Assembly: GCA_011525625.1 (NCBI GenBank)
Contig: WYAX01000014.1
Coordinates: 124,001-188,000, forward strand
Reading direction: 5' to 3'
From: Nitrospira defluvii
Lineage (GTDB): Bacteria; Nitrospirota; Nitrospiria; Nitrospirales; Nitrospiraceae
DNA length: 64,000 nucleotides
The notes beneath the pieces were generated by a model, which saw only the letters and a list, made by a program, of their open reading frames with translations, ran no database searches and was not told the origin of the DNA. Shown in pieces: positions 8,503 through 18,325 of this stretch. The position numbers and the translations under genes were made by a program. Every line of letters begins with the position of its first letter. The stretch's first letter is position 1.

Positions 8503-11500
8503 ATGATGTTAGGACGACGTGATGGAACATGCCAGGGAGCCAGGGCACTTCTCATATTGCTCGATTTTCAGACCTGGGCGACCGCCAGACCCTGGACCTA
8601 TTCCGCCAGTTACGCCGTCCAAGAAGGGTTGGCGGCGAACGGGGTGGAGTGCGTCACCGTTCCGGCCATTGCGGAACATGGCTGCGCGACACCCGCGTCC
8701 TGGGTCTACCATGCGAAGAAGGCGCTGAAGGGCCAGCGGTTCGATCAAGTGTGGTTATGGCTGATCCATACCCCGCTGGATCAGTCGACGCTGGAGTGGG
8801 TCGGTGAACTCGCCCCTGTACGTATAGGAGTCCTGATGGAATCTCTTCGGTACGACGAAGAGGATTACCAATGGGCGCCGAAACTGCGGGCGCGCTTACC
8901 CGAACTGCAGCGGCAACTGCCCTACTTGACCCATGTGCTGACGCCGGATGAGCGAGATGCAGCCGAGTTGGGCGCGCTCGACGGTCCTCGGGTCCTCTGG
9001 TGGCCGCAGATGGTGCTGGAACGGTTTATCACTCCTCCGCCGGGAGTACCCATCCGTACTCAGGCGGTGTTCCACGGCACTCCCTATGGCCGACGGCAAA
9101 CCTGGGTCGGTCATCCCGCGTTGCGCACCCGTTTGCATTGCGCATCTCCGGCAAACCCGCCCAGTCCTAACCAGCGACGATTCGACGAACTGCAGCACAC
9201 CGCCGCACGGTTTCTGGCCGGTGGAGAAACGGTCACCGCTGCGGCAGTGAACGAGTATGCCCAGGCTCTTCGCACAGTACGGTTGGCGGAATTTCGTGAT
9301 TGGATGGCGCACTTGGCTGAATGGCCGGCGATCGTCAACCTGCCCAGCCTGGCGAAATTTTATGGCGGGCGCGTGTTCGAAGGCGTGGCTGCTGGGCGGC
9401 CCGTCATTTCCTGGAACATGCCAGCGCATCCAAAGAATATGGCGCTCTTGGAGCCAGGGCGCGAATGTCTGCTGTTTGATGCCGACCGCCCCGATGACCT
9501 GGCGGCCCAGATCGATCGGATTCTCCGTGATCCTGTCTATGCGCAAGCGATGGCACGTCGGGCACAGGATCGGGTGCGGTGTTGTCATACGGCTGAGCGG
9601 CGAGTCCGGGAGGCCCTGGAGTGGGTGAGTCGGGGTGTGGAGCCCAATTATGGGGTGAGGGAACAGGGAGTTGTTCAGACGTCTCGGATCGCAGAGACAG
9701 AGGACAGGATGGATCAGAATGCGTTTTATGTGAATCTGTTCGTGAATCAACCGGCCTGGTCGACCCCGGAACCTAACCCCGACGAAGCCGCGCGCTGGTC
9801 GAAAATCGCGTCGTTCCTCGAGTATGTGCTCCGTCAGACACGCAAGGAAGATCCGAGTCGTACGCTGCGCATCCTCGATGTGGGGTGTGGCCGCGGGTGG
9901 CTCACGAATCTGGCTACCGCCTATGGCACGTGCGAGGGGATTGAGCCGGTCGCCGGGGTGGTGGAACACGCACGCCGCATGTTTCCGCACATTCGCTTCG
10001 AAGCCGGCACGCCCGATTCCGTCCTGAAGAGACCGGATTTTGCGCCCTATGACGTCGTGCTCTGCTCGGAGGTCATCGAACATGTCCCCCATCCGCAGAA
10101 GCCCGAGTTCGTGAATCAGTTAGCACGCCTGCTGACGCATGACGGGTATCTCATTCTGACGACGCCCCGAGGGGATGTCTGGGAAGAATGGCGCCGGATT
10201 GCCCCGCCGAATCAACCGGTGGAAGATTGGGTCACGGAAGCACAACTGGCCGATCTCTTGTCCAAGGGCGGTTTCCAGCATCTGGGGCTGGAGCGGATTC
10301 CCATTGAGGTGCCGTCTCTTCGCTACATTCCCGCCGCAACGGCCCATGATGCCCGGACACTCGCGCTGCTGCCGATCTATCAAGTCTGGGCCTGTCGGCG
10401 CGCGTCGGCCGGGGGGCGACACCCCCAATCGTTTACGCGGAAACCGATGGTGTCGGTGATCGTGCCGACGTACAACCGTCCGCAGCTCCTGCGTGTGGCC
10501 CTGGAGAGCCTCAATCGCCAGCGCTATCAGGACTTTGAAATCATTGTGGTCAATGACGGCAACATCCCGGTCGAATCGGTCGTTGCGGAGCTGAATCAGG
10601 AGGGCCGGATCACGCTGGTCACTCACGACCGCAATCGCGGCCTGGCTGCCTCGCGCAACACCGGCCTGCGTGTTGCACAGGGGACGTATGTGGCCTATCT
10701 CGACGACGACGATCGGCTGCTTCCCGACCATCTTGGAACGTTGGTCGAGTTTCTGGAACGCGGAACTCATCAGGTCGCCTATACCGATGCCTGGCGTGTC
10801 ACCGAACGAGGCGAAGAAGGGGCGCGAGAGGAAGTCAGCCGGGATCAACCGTATTCCTGTGAGTACGATTTCGGGCGACTGCTGGTGGAAAACTATATTC
10901 CGGTGTTGTGCCTCATGCATCGACGCGCCTGCCTGGAGGAGGTCGGTCTCTTCGACGAAAGCCTCTTCGTGCACGAGGATTGGGATCTCTGGATCAGGTT
11001 GGGCAGTGTCTATCCCTTCGCCCATCTCGCCCGTACGACCGCCGAATTTTCCTGGAGAACCGACGGCACTTCCATGACCAGTCGCGATCACGAGGCCTTC
11101 TGTCGCACCACCGAGATCATTTATCGAAAATACTTTCCCTACGTCGCCGCCCATCCGAAGATGCTCCAAGCACAACGACATCACCTTGCGGAATTAAAAG
11201 GACGTCGCCCGCAGACCACCTACGACTGCTCGATCATTATTCCCGTGTGGAACAACGCCGCGCTGACGCAACAATGCCTCCAGGCCTTGGCCGAAGTGAC
11301 GGACGGCGCGAGTTACGAAGTAGTGGTGGTCGACAACGGGTCGACGGACGGCGTGGAGACGTTTCTCCGCAATCTCGGCGGCGATGTGCAGGTCATCCGA
11401 AACGAGCAGAACCTCGGCTTCTCCAAGGCCTGCAATCAGGGCGCACGCGCGGCGCGCGGTGAATTCCTGGTGTTCCTCAATAACGACACCATTCCGCTCA

Positions 11501-12831
11501 CGGGATGGCTGTCGGCCCTGGTCGAAGAGGCCCGCGCCCATGCCGACGTGGCGGTCGTCGGCAGTAAGTTGTTGTTCGAAGACGGCACGATTCAACATGC
11601 CGGTGTTGCGTTTTCGAGAGAGTGGTTTCTCCCGTACCATCTGTACCGCGGCGGCAACGCCCACGCGGCCTGCGTGTCGCGCCGGCGCGAACTGCAATGT
11701 GTCACGGCGGCCTGCATGCTCGTCCGACGAACCGTCTTCGAACAGGCCGGGGGGTTCGATGAGGGCTACCGGAATGGATTTGAAGACGTCGACCTGTGCC
11801 TGAAGATCAAGAAACTGGCGTGGAAGATCGTCTATCAGCCGAAGAGTGTGCTGTATCACCTGGAGAGCAAAACCCCGGGGCGAAAGGCCCACGAACAGGA
11901 CAACAGTCGCCGACTGCAGGAGCGCTGGGGATCCTGCTGGTGGTTGGCCGATGAAGACCTCCTGCATTTTGAAGACGGCTATGCAATCCACACCTACGTC
12001 AAAGACGGCATGTTGGGATACAGGCTTGAACGGTTGGCGGATGCGCGCACGACGACTGAACGCGCGATGCTGGCGGATATTCAGCGTGCCGCGTTGCGTC
12101 AGGACAGCGACGCGGTGGCCGGCTACCTTCGACGTGTGCAGGAATGGCCGGCCGATGTCTGGATTTTACGCTGGGGTGCGTTGCTGTGCACCGGAATCGC
12201 ACTACCACAGTTGGCCATTCCGTTCTGGGAGCGCATTCTGAGCCTGGAGGAAGATCCCTATGCCAGGATCGGGTTGGCGAAGCACGCGCTGGAGACCGGG
12301 TCGTTCCACGAGGCCGACCGTCATCTGACGGCACTGCTCGAGCATGAGCCGTCGCATGGAGAAGGATGGCTGCTGCGCGGGATCGTCGCGATGCAACGGC
12401 TTGCGTATGCGGACGCGGCACAGTCGTTCACGCAAGCCAAACATTTGGGAGCGGATCAGCGAAAAGCGACCATGGGCGTGGTGATGGCCGCCATCGGCGA
12501 CAATCGGCCTGAGGCGGCGTGGAAGCACATCTGCGAACTCTGTGCGCATGAACCGGACGACGAAGAATGTATGCACTGGCTCCTTCGATGCGGAACGATG
12601 TTGCATCGGTGGAATGAGGTCGGAGCACGACTCTCCGCATACCTCGGTCGCAATCCCGGCAGCCTCGCGATGCGATTTGCCTTCGCCGGCGTCCTCCTGC
12701 GAGCCGGGCGACGCGGAGATGCGCAACGGGAATACGAGTGCCTACGAGCTCTGGCGCCGGACATGGAAGGAATGGACGAATTGGGGCGACAACTCACAGC
12801 ACCGCAGCTGGCACCGGATCATGCGGCCTGA
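8503..12831 (+). CDS. Giant multidomain glycosyltransferase (GT-B, methyltransferase, two GT2 domains, TPR tail)
   Basis: This single frame of 1,442 codons holds several enzymes. Residues about 1-390 are a GT-B glycosyltransferase of CgeB/family 1 type (ECLLFDADRPDDLAAQI near the end). Residues 403-620 form a SAM-dependent methyltransferase with DVGCGRGW and CSEVIEHVPHP. Residues about 645-880 are a GT2 domain (VSVIVPTYN, LDDDDR). Residues about 905-1165 are a second GT2 domain (SIIIPVWNN, LNNDT). The remainder is TPR-like helical repeats. It overlaps the next gene by 11 bases. Similar large fusions lie next to flagellin genes in other bacteria and glycosylate flagellin or surface glycans; that role is inferred here from position. 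The TPR tail could recognise the protein acceptor. Confidence 0.8.
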   Translation: MMLGRRDGTCQGARALLILLDFQTWATARPWTYSASYAVQEGLAANGVECVTVPAIAEHGCATPASWVYHAKKALKGQRFDQVWLWLIHTPLDQSTLEWVGELAPVRIGVLMESLRYDEEDYQWAPKLRARLPELQRQLPYLTHVLTPDERDAAELGALDGPRVLWWPQMVLERFITPPPGVPIRTQAVFHGTPYGRRQTWVGHPALRTRLHCASPANPPSPNQRRFDELQHTAARFLAGGETVTAAAVNEYAQALRTVRLAEFRDWMAHLAEWPAIVNLPSLAKFYGGRVFEGVAAGRPVISWNMPAHPKNMALLEPGRECLLFDADRPDDLAAQIDRILRDPVYAQAMARRAQDRVRCCHTAERRVREALEWVSRGVEPNYGVREQGVVQTSRIAETEDRMDQNAFYVNLFVNQPAWSTPEPNPDEAARWSKIASFLEYVLRQTRKEDPSRTLRILDVGCGRGWLTNLATAYGTCEGIEPVAGVVEHARRMFPHIRFEAGTPDSVLKRPDFAPYDVVLCSEVIEHVPHPQKPEFVNQLARLLTHDGYLILTTPRGDVWEEWRRIAPPNQPVEDWVTEAQLADLLSKGGFQHLGLERIPIEVPSLRYIPAATAHDARTLALLPIYQVWACRRASAGGRHPQSFTRKPMVSVIVPTYNRPQLLRVALESLNRQRYQDFEIIVVNDGNIPVESVVAELNQEGRITLVTHDRNRGLAASRNTGLRVAQGTYVAYLDDDDRLLPDHLGTLVEFLERGTHQVAYTDAWRVTERGEEGAREEVSRDQPYSCEYDFGRLLVENYIPVLCLMHRRACLEEVGLFDESLFVHEDWDLWIRLGSVYPFAHLARTTAEFSWRTDGTSMTSRDHEAFCRTTEIIYRKYFPYVAAHPKMLQAQRHHLAELKGRRPQTTYDCSIIIPVWNNAALTQQCLQALAEVTDGASYEVVVVDNGSTDGVETFLRNLGGDVQVIRNEQNLGFSKACNQGARAARGEFLVFLNNDTIPLTGWLSALVEEARAHADVAVVGSKLLFEDGTIQHAGVAFSREWFLPYHLYRGGNAHAACVSRRRELQCVTAACMLVRRTVFEQAGGFDEGYRNGFEDVDLCLKIKKLAWKIVYQPKSVLYHLESKTPGRKAHEQDNSRRLQERWGSCWWLADEDLLHFEDGYAIHTYVKDGMLGYRLERLADARTTTERAMLADIQRAALRQDSDAVAGYLRRVQEWPADVWILRWGALLCTGIALPQLAIPFWERILSLEEDPYARIGLAKHALETGSFHEADRHLTALLEHEPSHGEGWLLRGIVAMQRLAYADAAQSFTQAKHLGADQRKATMGVVMAAIGDNRPEAAWKHICELCAHEPDDEECMHWLLRCGTMLHRWNEVGARLSAYLGRNPGSLAMRFAFAGVLLRAGRRGDAQREYECLRALAPDMEGMDELGRQLTAPQLAPDHAA

Positions 12832-14014
12832 ATCGCACAGCGCACCACGCCACCTGGTGGTTCAACTGGCCAGACTAGGCGATATCGTGCAAACCCTGCC
12901 TGCACTGGATGCCCTACGGCAGGCGCATCCACATCGCGGACTGGACCTCCTCTGTGCCGCTCCCTTGGCGGCAGTGGCGGCAGGCAGCGGCCTATGCGAT
13001 CGAGTTCTGCCCTGGGATGGTTCCAGGTGGCATGCCTGGGCGACAGGTTGGGCAGACCACGCAGGTGACATGTTGCGCGAGGCGGAGGATTGCATTGCAT
13101 CACTCGGCGCCTTGTCTTATGAGCGAGTCTACACGTTGAATCAACATGCCCGGAGCCGCCTCCTTGCGCAACTCTGTGCCGACCCGATCCGGCGCATGGC
13201 GGACACCGAGACGTGGGAGGAACAGATGCGCCCATGGGCGCAGTATCTCCGTCAGGTGGCGAGGGAACGGGGTAGGAACCGGATCCACCTGGCCGACGCC
13301 TGGTGCGGCATGTGCGGTGTCAGACCGCAAGGCAGGGCCCCGCTCTGCGATCCGAGTGCAGGGAACATTCCACAGGACTTGGCCGCAATCGGTGAGCGGG
13401 AGGGTCTGTGGGTCGCGCTGGCAGTGGGGGCAGGGGAGACGGATCGTTGCGTGCCGACCGGTATGTGGAGTCGATGGATTCAGACATTTCTCTCGCAACG
13501 GGATGACGGGCACGTGGTCCTGATCGGCAGTGGACAGGAACGGGAAGCCGGACAGGCGGTGCTTGAAGGGTTGCCGTCGCTCCTTCAGGGACATGTTTGG
13601 GACTGCACCGGACGGACCACTCTCACCCAGCTGATGGCGGTGTTGCGCCGATGCCATTGGATCGTTGGTGCGGATACGGGCCCCCTGCATGTGGGAACCT
13701 TGGTGGGAGTCCGCGCATTGGGTTTCTATTTTTCCCGTGCCCGCGTTCACGAAACCGGCCCCTATGGCACGGGACATTGGGTCTATCAATCCGCGACGAC
13801 GCAGCAGCCGAACAGCTGGCCGGTTGCGGAAAGCATCGCATTGATCTGCGATGATCGGCAATCACGCTCGGACGATTGGACGTTGTGGAGGAGTCACATG
13901 GATGAGTGGGGCGTCTGGTTCGATGACGGATCGGCATCTCAGGCCTCGGAGGCCACGCGCGCCGCGATGTGGCAATCCCTTTCGCCCGAACTCTGTCGGT
14001 CGACAGCCGCATGA
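12821..14014 (+). CDS. Family 9 glycosyltransferase (heptosyltransferase-like)
   Basis: The 397-residue protein starts with VVQLARLGDIVQTLPALDAL, the typical N-terminus of GT9 enzymes, and has the C-terminal donor-binding motif GADTGPLHVGTLVGV near residues 285-299. GT9 includes LPS heptosyltransferases and autotransporter heptosyltransferases. I chose the ATG at 12821, which overlaps the stop of the preceding gene, because the in-frame sequence from 12542 lies wholly inside the other gene and has no family similarity. Heptose-activation genes upstream make a heptose donor plausible. The acceptor, perhaps flagellin, is inferred. Confidence 0.8.
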   Translation: MRPESHSAPRHLVVQLARLGDIVQTLPALDALRQAHPHRGLDLLCAAPLAAVAAGSGLCDRVLPWDGSRWHAWATGWADHAGDMLREAEDCIASLGALSYERVYTLNQHARSRLLAQLCADPIRRMADTETWEEQMRPWAQYLRQVARERGRNRIHLADAWCGMCGVRPQGRAPLCDPSAGNIPQDLAAIGEREGLWVALAVGAGETDRCVPTGMWSRWIQTFLSQRDDGHVVLIGSGQEREAGQAVLEGLPSLLQGHVWDCTGRTTLTQLMAVLRRCHWIVGADTGPLHVGTLVGVRALGFYFSRARVHETGPYGTGHWVYQSATTQQPNSWPVAESIALICDDRQSRSDDWTLWRSHMDEWGVWFDDGSASQASEATRAAMWQSLSPELCRSTAA

Positions 14015-15828
14015 GCACGTTACACGACAACATCACTCGACTCGCCGCTCGTCACCCGGACCTCGCCGGCTCCGTCACGAACGCGGCCGGTGGGGTGCTC
14101 ACAATCGAACCGGCACGAAGCGGGGCTCCCTCGGCACGGCGTGCAGGACGATGGATTCACAGCGCTTACGATCCGCTGCGTGAGGCGCAGACCTGGGCGG
14201 CGGCCCATGCGTCTGCCTGCCGGCCCGGCGAGACCGTCGTCGTCGCGGGGGTGGGGCTGCTGTATCACGTGGAAGCCTTGCGCCGGGCGCTTTCGCCGGA
14301 GATCGAGCTTGCGGTGCTGGTCCCCGATGTCGACGAATTACAGGATGCGCTCACGGCACGGCCGATCGTGGACTGGTGCGCACAAGTCCACTGGCTCTCC
14401 GGAACAGCAGAAGACATCGCCGAGCAATTACGCCGGAGCGGTCGCCCCCTGCGATGCCTGTCCTATGTGCCGGCGGCATCGGCGAATGCTGAATTTCATC
14501 GAGTCTTTGAGGAAGCGCTGCGCCGCAGCCTGGCAAGACAATCCGGCGGACAGTTGACCATCGCGTTGGTCGGGCCGATTTACGGAGGCTCCCTCCCCAT
14601 CGCGCGTTATGTCAAACGCGCGTTGGAAACGCTTGGGCACACGGTGCAGTGGATCGATCACAGTGTGCATGCCGCCAGTTACGACGTGATGAGCTCGCTG
14701 AAAGACGGGCGGAATCGGCAGGTCATGCAGGGCCGAATGGCGAATCTCCTCAGCCAATGGACCCTCGCGTCACTCGCCGAATCGCCGCCGGACCTTGTCC
14801 TCTCGCTGGCACAGGCTCCGTTGACATTGCCGATGCTGGAACATCTGCGGAAGAAGAAGTTTCTCACCGCAATGTGGTTCGTGGAGAACTACCGCCATCT
14901 GACCTATTGGCAGCAGATGGCACCGGGTTATGAGCACTGGTTCGTCATTCAGAAAGATGCCTGCCTGGAGGCATTTCGACAAGCGGGTGCACGCCACGTC
15001 AATTATCTGCCGATGGCCGCCGACCCGGAGGTGCATCGTCCTTTATCCCTCTCAGAAGACGACCGCCGACTGTTCGGGGCGGACCTGTCCTTCGTGGGTG
15101 CCGGCTATGCGAACCGGCGACGCCTCTTTCCGGCCTTACTGCGCCATCCCTGGTCGTTTAAGTTGTGGGGCAATGAATGGGAGGGGGCGGAGGACCTGCG
15201 ATCCGTGATCCAGTTGAACGGGGCCAGAATCGATACCGCGACCTGCATGAAGGTTTTCAACGCGACGACGATCAATCTCAATCTCCATTCGACGACCGGT
15301 GAAGGACTGGATCCCCAGGCCGATTTCGTCAATCCACGCACCTTTGAATTGGCAGCCTGCGGTGCGTTTCAGTTGGTCGACCATCGGTCATATTTGTCCG
15401 AGTGTTTCACCGAACGGGAAATCCTGTCATTCCGGGATTTCGGCGACGTCCCGGCGACGGTGAGCCAGTGGCTGGGAGATCAGGCTGCTCGGCAGGCCAT
15501 GGCGCATGCCGCACGGGAACGCGTGCTCGCCGGGCATACCTATGTGCATCGCATGCAGGACCTACTGGGTCAGATCGGCTTGTCGCAGCCTGATCGCGTC
15601 GGGGCCATCTTGCGGGGGGAACGGCAGCAGGAGGCCCTGCTCACCCGTTGTGGCGACGATCAGCCTTTGCAGGCCCTGCTCAAAGACTGTCCTTCCGGGC
15701 AACGGATCGAACTAAAAGACGTCGCCGCCCGCATCCGCAGCAAAGGTCCGATCTCCGCCCTCAGGCGCGAGGAACTCATGGTCCTGATGCTGGATGAATA
15801 TCGAAGTGAGACACGTGATTTAGCATGA
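14011..15828 (+). CDS. CgeB-like GT-B glycosyltransferase
   Basis: This 605-residue protein has an N-terminal domain containing SAYDPLREA (near 50), a second domain beginning ALVGPIYGGSLPIARYVKRAL (near 187), and a C-terminal glycosyltransferase region with NPRTFELAACGAFQLVDH. The layout matches CgeB-type proteins (DUF3880 plus Glyco_trans_1-like), common in flagellin glycosylation islands. The start at 14011 overlaps the previous stop as ATGA. It also overlaps the next gene by ATGA, so three glycosyltransferase genes are translationally coupled. Confidence 0.75.
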   Translation: MSTLHDNITRLAARHPDLAGSVTNAAGGVLTIEPARSGAPSARRAGRWIHSAYDPLREAQTWAAAHASACRPGETVVVAGVGLLYHVEALRRALSPEIELAVLVPDVDELQDALTARPIVDWCAQVHWLSGTAEDIAEQLRRSGRPLRCLSYVPAASANAEFHRVFEEALRRSLARQSGGQLTIALVGPIYGGSLPIARYVKRALETLGHTVQWIDHSVHAASYDVMSSLKDGRNRQVMQGRMANLLSQWTLASLAESPPDLVLSLAQAPLTLPMLEHLRKKKFLTAMWFVENYRHLTYWQQMAPGYEHWFVIQKDACLEAFRQAGARHVNYLPMAADPEVHRPLSLSEDDRRLFGADLSFVGAGYANRRRLFPALLRHPWSFKLWGNEWEGAEDLRSVIQLNGARIDTATCMKVFNATTINLNLHSTTGEGLDPQADFVNPRTFELAACGAFQLVDHRSYLSECFTEREILSFRDFGDVPATVSQWLGDQAARQAMAHAARERVLAGHTYVHRMQDLLGQIGLSQPDRVGAILRGERQQEALLTRCGDDQPLQALLKDCPSGQRIELKDVAARIRSKGPISALRREELMVLMLDEYRSETRDLA

Positions 15829-17501
15829 CCCGACAGGTACTCTTGATCAACATCACGCGGATGGGCGATCTCGTGCAAATGGGCACGTTGCTGCAGCGAT
15901 TGCAACACGAGTGGCCCGGGGTCGCGGTGGATCTGGTCGTGGATGACCGCTTCGCTCCCGTCGCCAAATTGCTGCCGCATCTGAGGCATGTCGTCAGCTA
16001 TGACTTCCATCGGTTGGTGGATGACAGCCGGGCCCAAACCACGGACGTCGTGAGCCTCTATCGAGAGATGACACGTTGGGCAGCCCCCTTGATGGAGGCG
16101 GGATACGATCGGGTCGTGAATTTGACCTTCAACCGACGAAGTGGATTGCTGACCTCCTATGTCGGTGCGAAAGACATCCGGGGGATTGCGGCGCCGAAAC
16201 AGGGGGATGTGACCATACACAATCCCTGGATGGCGTATCTGACGGACGTGCATACACAACGGCGATTCAATCAGTTCAACCTGGTGGATATCTATGCATT
16301 AGGAGGAAGCGGGATCGGCCCGTTTGCACCCTTGTCGTTGACGATTCCTTCAGATGTCGCGCAATGGGGGAGAGCGTTCCTCGCGACTCAGACCGAGCAA
16401 GACGTCCCCTGGATGGCGGTGCAAGTCGGCGCGAGTGATCCCATGAAAGCCTGGCGGCCTGAACTCTTCGGCCGGACCCTGGCGTCGCTCAGCCGTCAGG
16501 CCAAGGTCGGCTATGTGTTTATCGGTACCGAGGAGGAACGCAAGGCGATTCGGGTCGCTCAGTCCGTGTATCGGCAGGCAGGCGGAACGGGTCCGCTCTG
16601 CGATGCCGTGGGACGCACCACGTTGCCGCAACTGGCTGCGATCTTAGCGCGCTGTCGCGCGCTCCTCACTAACGACACAGGGCCCATGCATCTCGCCGTC
16701 GGCGTCGGCACACCGGTCATCGATCTCTCGGTCGGGCACGTTGATTTTCGGGAGACCGGGCCCTATGGGCCGGGACACTGGATCGTGCAGCCGGATTTCA
16801 GCTGCGCACCCTGCGGATTCGACCAGGTGTGTTTCCACCATGCATGCAAGGACCGGCTGGATCCCGATCAGATCGCCGGGCTCTGTCTGCACGTCCTGAC
16901 CGGCGCCCTATTTCCGCGCTCGACGACGGGTGTCAGAATCTACCGGTCGTGCGCGGATGACGACGGGCTCGGCAACGTTGAGCTCGTGGCAGGGCAGGAA
17001 GATCCGACGGTCAGCTGGTATGGCCGGTTTTGGCGGCGCTATTGGTTCGAGGAGTTTACGGGTCGGCCCAGTCGGATCCCCGCTGCGACCGCCCTGCCGC
17101 CGGACTTGGCTGAGGCCCGCAGCATGCTGGAACGTCTCACTCCTCTTGCCGCGACCGTGGTCGCGACGGCAGAGGAACTGGCTCGTCTGACGGCGCGGCG
17201 CCCGTTGCCGGTTCGAGCCTTGCAAGAAGCGCAGGCGCGAGAGGTGAAGGCGCGGCAGCACATCGTGGCCCTGAGCATGCAGATGCCGGCAACGGCTTCT
17301 CTGGCTGTGGCGCTGGTTCGGGACACCCACAACGACGAGGGGAGCGAGGTGGGCGAGATGGCGCAAACACGTCTCGCCACGTATCGACGATGGCGAACTC
17401 GCTTGCAGATCGTCGCCTCGCATCTTCGCGCCTTGCATACCCCGTCGAGCACCGCACACACGGAGGCGCGGCGGGCGCTTCCCATGGCACGATCGGCTTA
17501 A
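15825..17501 (+). CDS. Family 9 glycosyltransferase with a C-terminal extension
   Basis: In 558 residues, the first ~370 are a GT9 heptosyltransferase-like enzyme: LLINITRMGDLVQMG at the N-terminus and LTNDTGPMHLAVGVGTPV near 285-302. A cysteine cluster (Cys327, 330, 336 and 341) follows; WaaF-like and autotransporter heptosyltransferases carry cysteine clusters in the same region, where in TibC they bind iron. The last ~180 residues are a helical extension of unknown function. It starts with ATGA overlap and is the last glycosyltransferase before the flagellin genes. Confidence 0.75.
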   Translation: MTRQVLLINITRMGDLVQMGTLLQRLQHEWPGVAVDLVVDDRFAPVAKLLPHLRHVVSYDFHRLVDDSRAQTTDVVSLYREMTRWAAPLMEAGYDRVVNLTFNRRSGLLTSYVGAKDIRGIAAPKQGDVTIHNPWMAYLTDVHTQRRFNQFNLVDIYALGGSGIGPFAPLSLTIPSDVAQWGRAFLATQTEQDVPWMAVQVGASDPMKAWRPELFGRTLASLSRQAKVGYVFIGTEEERKAIRVAQSVYRQAGGTGPLCDAVGRTTLPQLAAILARCRALLTNDTGPMHLAVGVGTPVIDLSVGHVDFRETGPYGPGHWIVQPDFSCAPCGFDQVCFHHACKDRLDPDQIAGLCLHVLTGALFPRSTTGVRIYRSCADDDGLGNVELVAGQEDPTVSWYGRFWRRYWFEEFTGRPSRIPAATALPPDLAEARSMLERLTPLAATVVATAEELARLTARRPLPVRALQEAQAREVKARQHIVALSMQMPATASLAVALVRDTHNDEGSEVGEMAQTRLATYRRWRTRLQIVASHLRALHTPSSTAHTEARRALPMARSA

Positions 17502-17547
17502 TTGATCACCACGACGTGTAGGTCACGTTCTCCAAAGGAGTCGCATC

Positions 17548-18090
17548 ATGCAGATTACACTTGATGACCAACAATGGCAGGTACCGGACGACAGTTCGCT
17601 GTTGACGGTGTTGGCATTCGTCAGCGACAAGGCACACGAGCAACACCGCATTGTGACCTCCTTGACGGTCGGCGGCAAAACCATCAGCGATCGGGATCTC
17701 GATCACATTTTGCTGAATCGACGCGCGCAGGACGCGGGCGCAGTGGTGGCCGTGTCTCAATCGCTCCATACCATCATCGCCGACGCTAAACAGGCTATCG
17801 AAAGATTTGCCGCTCAATTGCGTGCCGATGGACAGGGGTTGCTTGCGCCGTTGCGCTCCGGCGCCGCTCAAGTGCGATGTATCGATGCCTGGCTCGGGCG
17901 GCTGGCCGACTATACCGAAATGTTGGAGGCCGGTCAGGCCCAGGGTGTCTCTGGACTCTCGTCAGGACCGCTACTGCCGTGGATCGAAGCATTGCTGGGC
18001 GCGCGAACGGGAGCCGACTCAATTCGTGTTGCAGACTTGCTGGAATATGAATTGTTGCCCAGGCTGACCGAGGACCGTCTCGCCGCTTAG
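17548..18090 (+). CDS. Hypothetical protein upstream of flagellin
   Basis: I do not recognise this 180-residue protein. AAAGGAG precedes the ATG at a good distance. It has an N-terminal part rich in beta-strand-like sequence (MQITLDDQQWQVPDD), then a mostly helical middle, and no signal peptide or membrane segment. Near residue 145 it reads SGPLLPWIEALL; the PilZ protein at 21827 has the similar GSPLLPWVSKI. Placement between the glycosyltransferases and fliC suggests a flagellin export, secretion or glycosylation accessory, but nothing in the sequence proves it. Confidence 0.65.
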   Translation: MQITLDDQQWQVPDDSSLLTVLAFVSDKAHEQHRIVTSLTVGGKTISDRDLDHILLNRRAQDAGAVVAVSQSLHTIIADAKQAIERFAAQLRADGQGLLAPLRSGAAQVRCIDAWLGRLADYTEMLEAGQAQGVSGLSSGPLLPWIEALLGARTGADSIRVADLLEYELLPRLTEDRLAA

Positions 18091-18168
18091 TATCCGTTGT
18101 TGTCCGATACGACACAGCCACGGGGAATGTATCCCGTTGCAGACGTGTGCTCCAGCCCCTCACGCACT

Positions 18169-18195
18169 TAAGTCTTGCTCGTCGATTACCGATAA
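18169..18195 (+). promoter_or_regulatory. Sigma-28 (FliA)-type promoter of fliC
   Basis: TAAGTCTT, an 11-base spacer and ACCGATAA closely follow the enterobacterial FliA consensus TAAAGTTT-N11-GCCGATAA, with 7 of 8 matches in the -10 element. Transcription would start near 18202, leaving a leader of about 120 bases before the fliC ATG. Confidence 0.75.
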
Positions 18196-18325
18196 GGGGC
18201 ACAGCAATACGGTAACGAGGCCAGGGGAGATGTGGCCACATCTTCACGACACCGGGTTACCACGTCGTCGGCACGGACGCTGGCGATCCCGAGAGTAGTG
18301 CGGAAGCTTCAGGAGGAAGTAGGTC

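Noticed and set aside
12542-12820. Long N-terminal extension of the GT9 gene
   Set aside because: It lies entirely inside the preceding gene in another frame and lacks GT9 similarity; ATG 12821 overlapping the stop is a better start.
17485-17502. Sigma-54-like TGGCACG at the end of the GT9 gene
   Set aside because: The -12 position reads GCTTA instead of TTGCW, and the site overlaps coding sequence.
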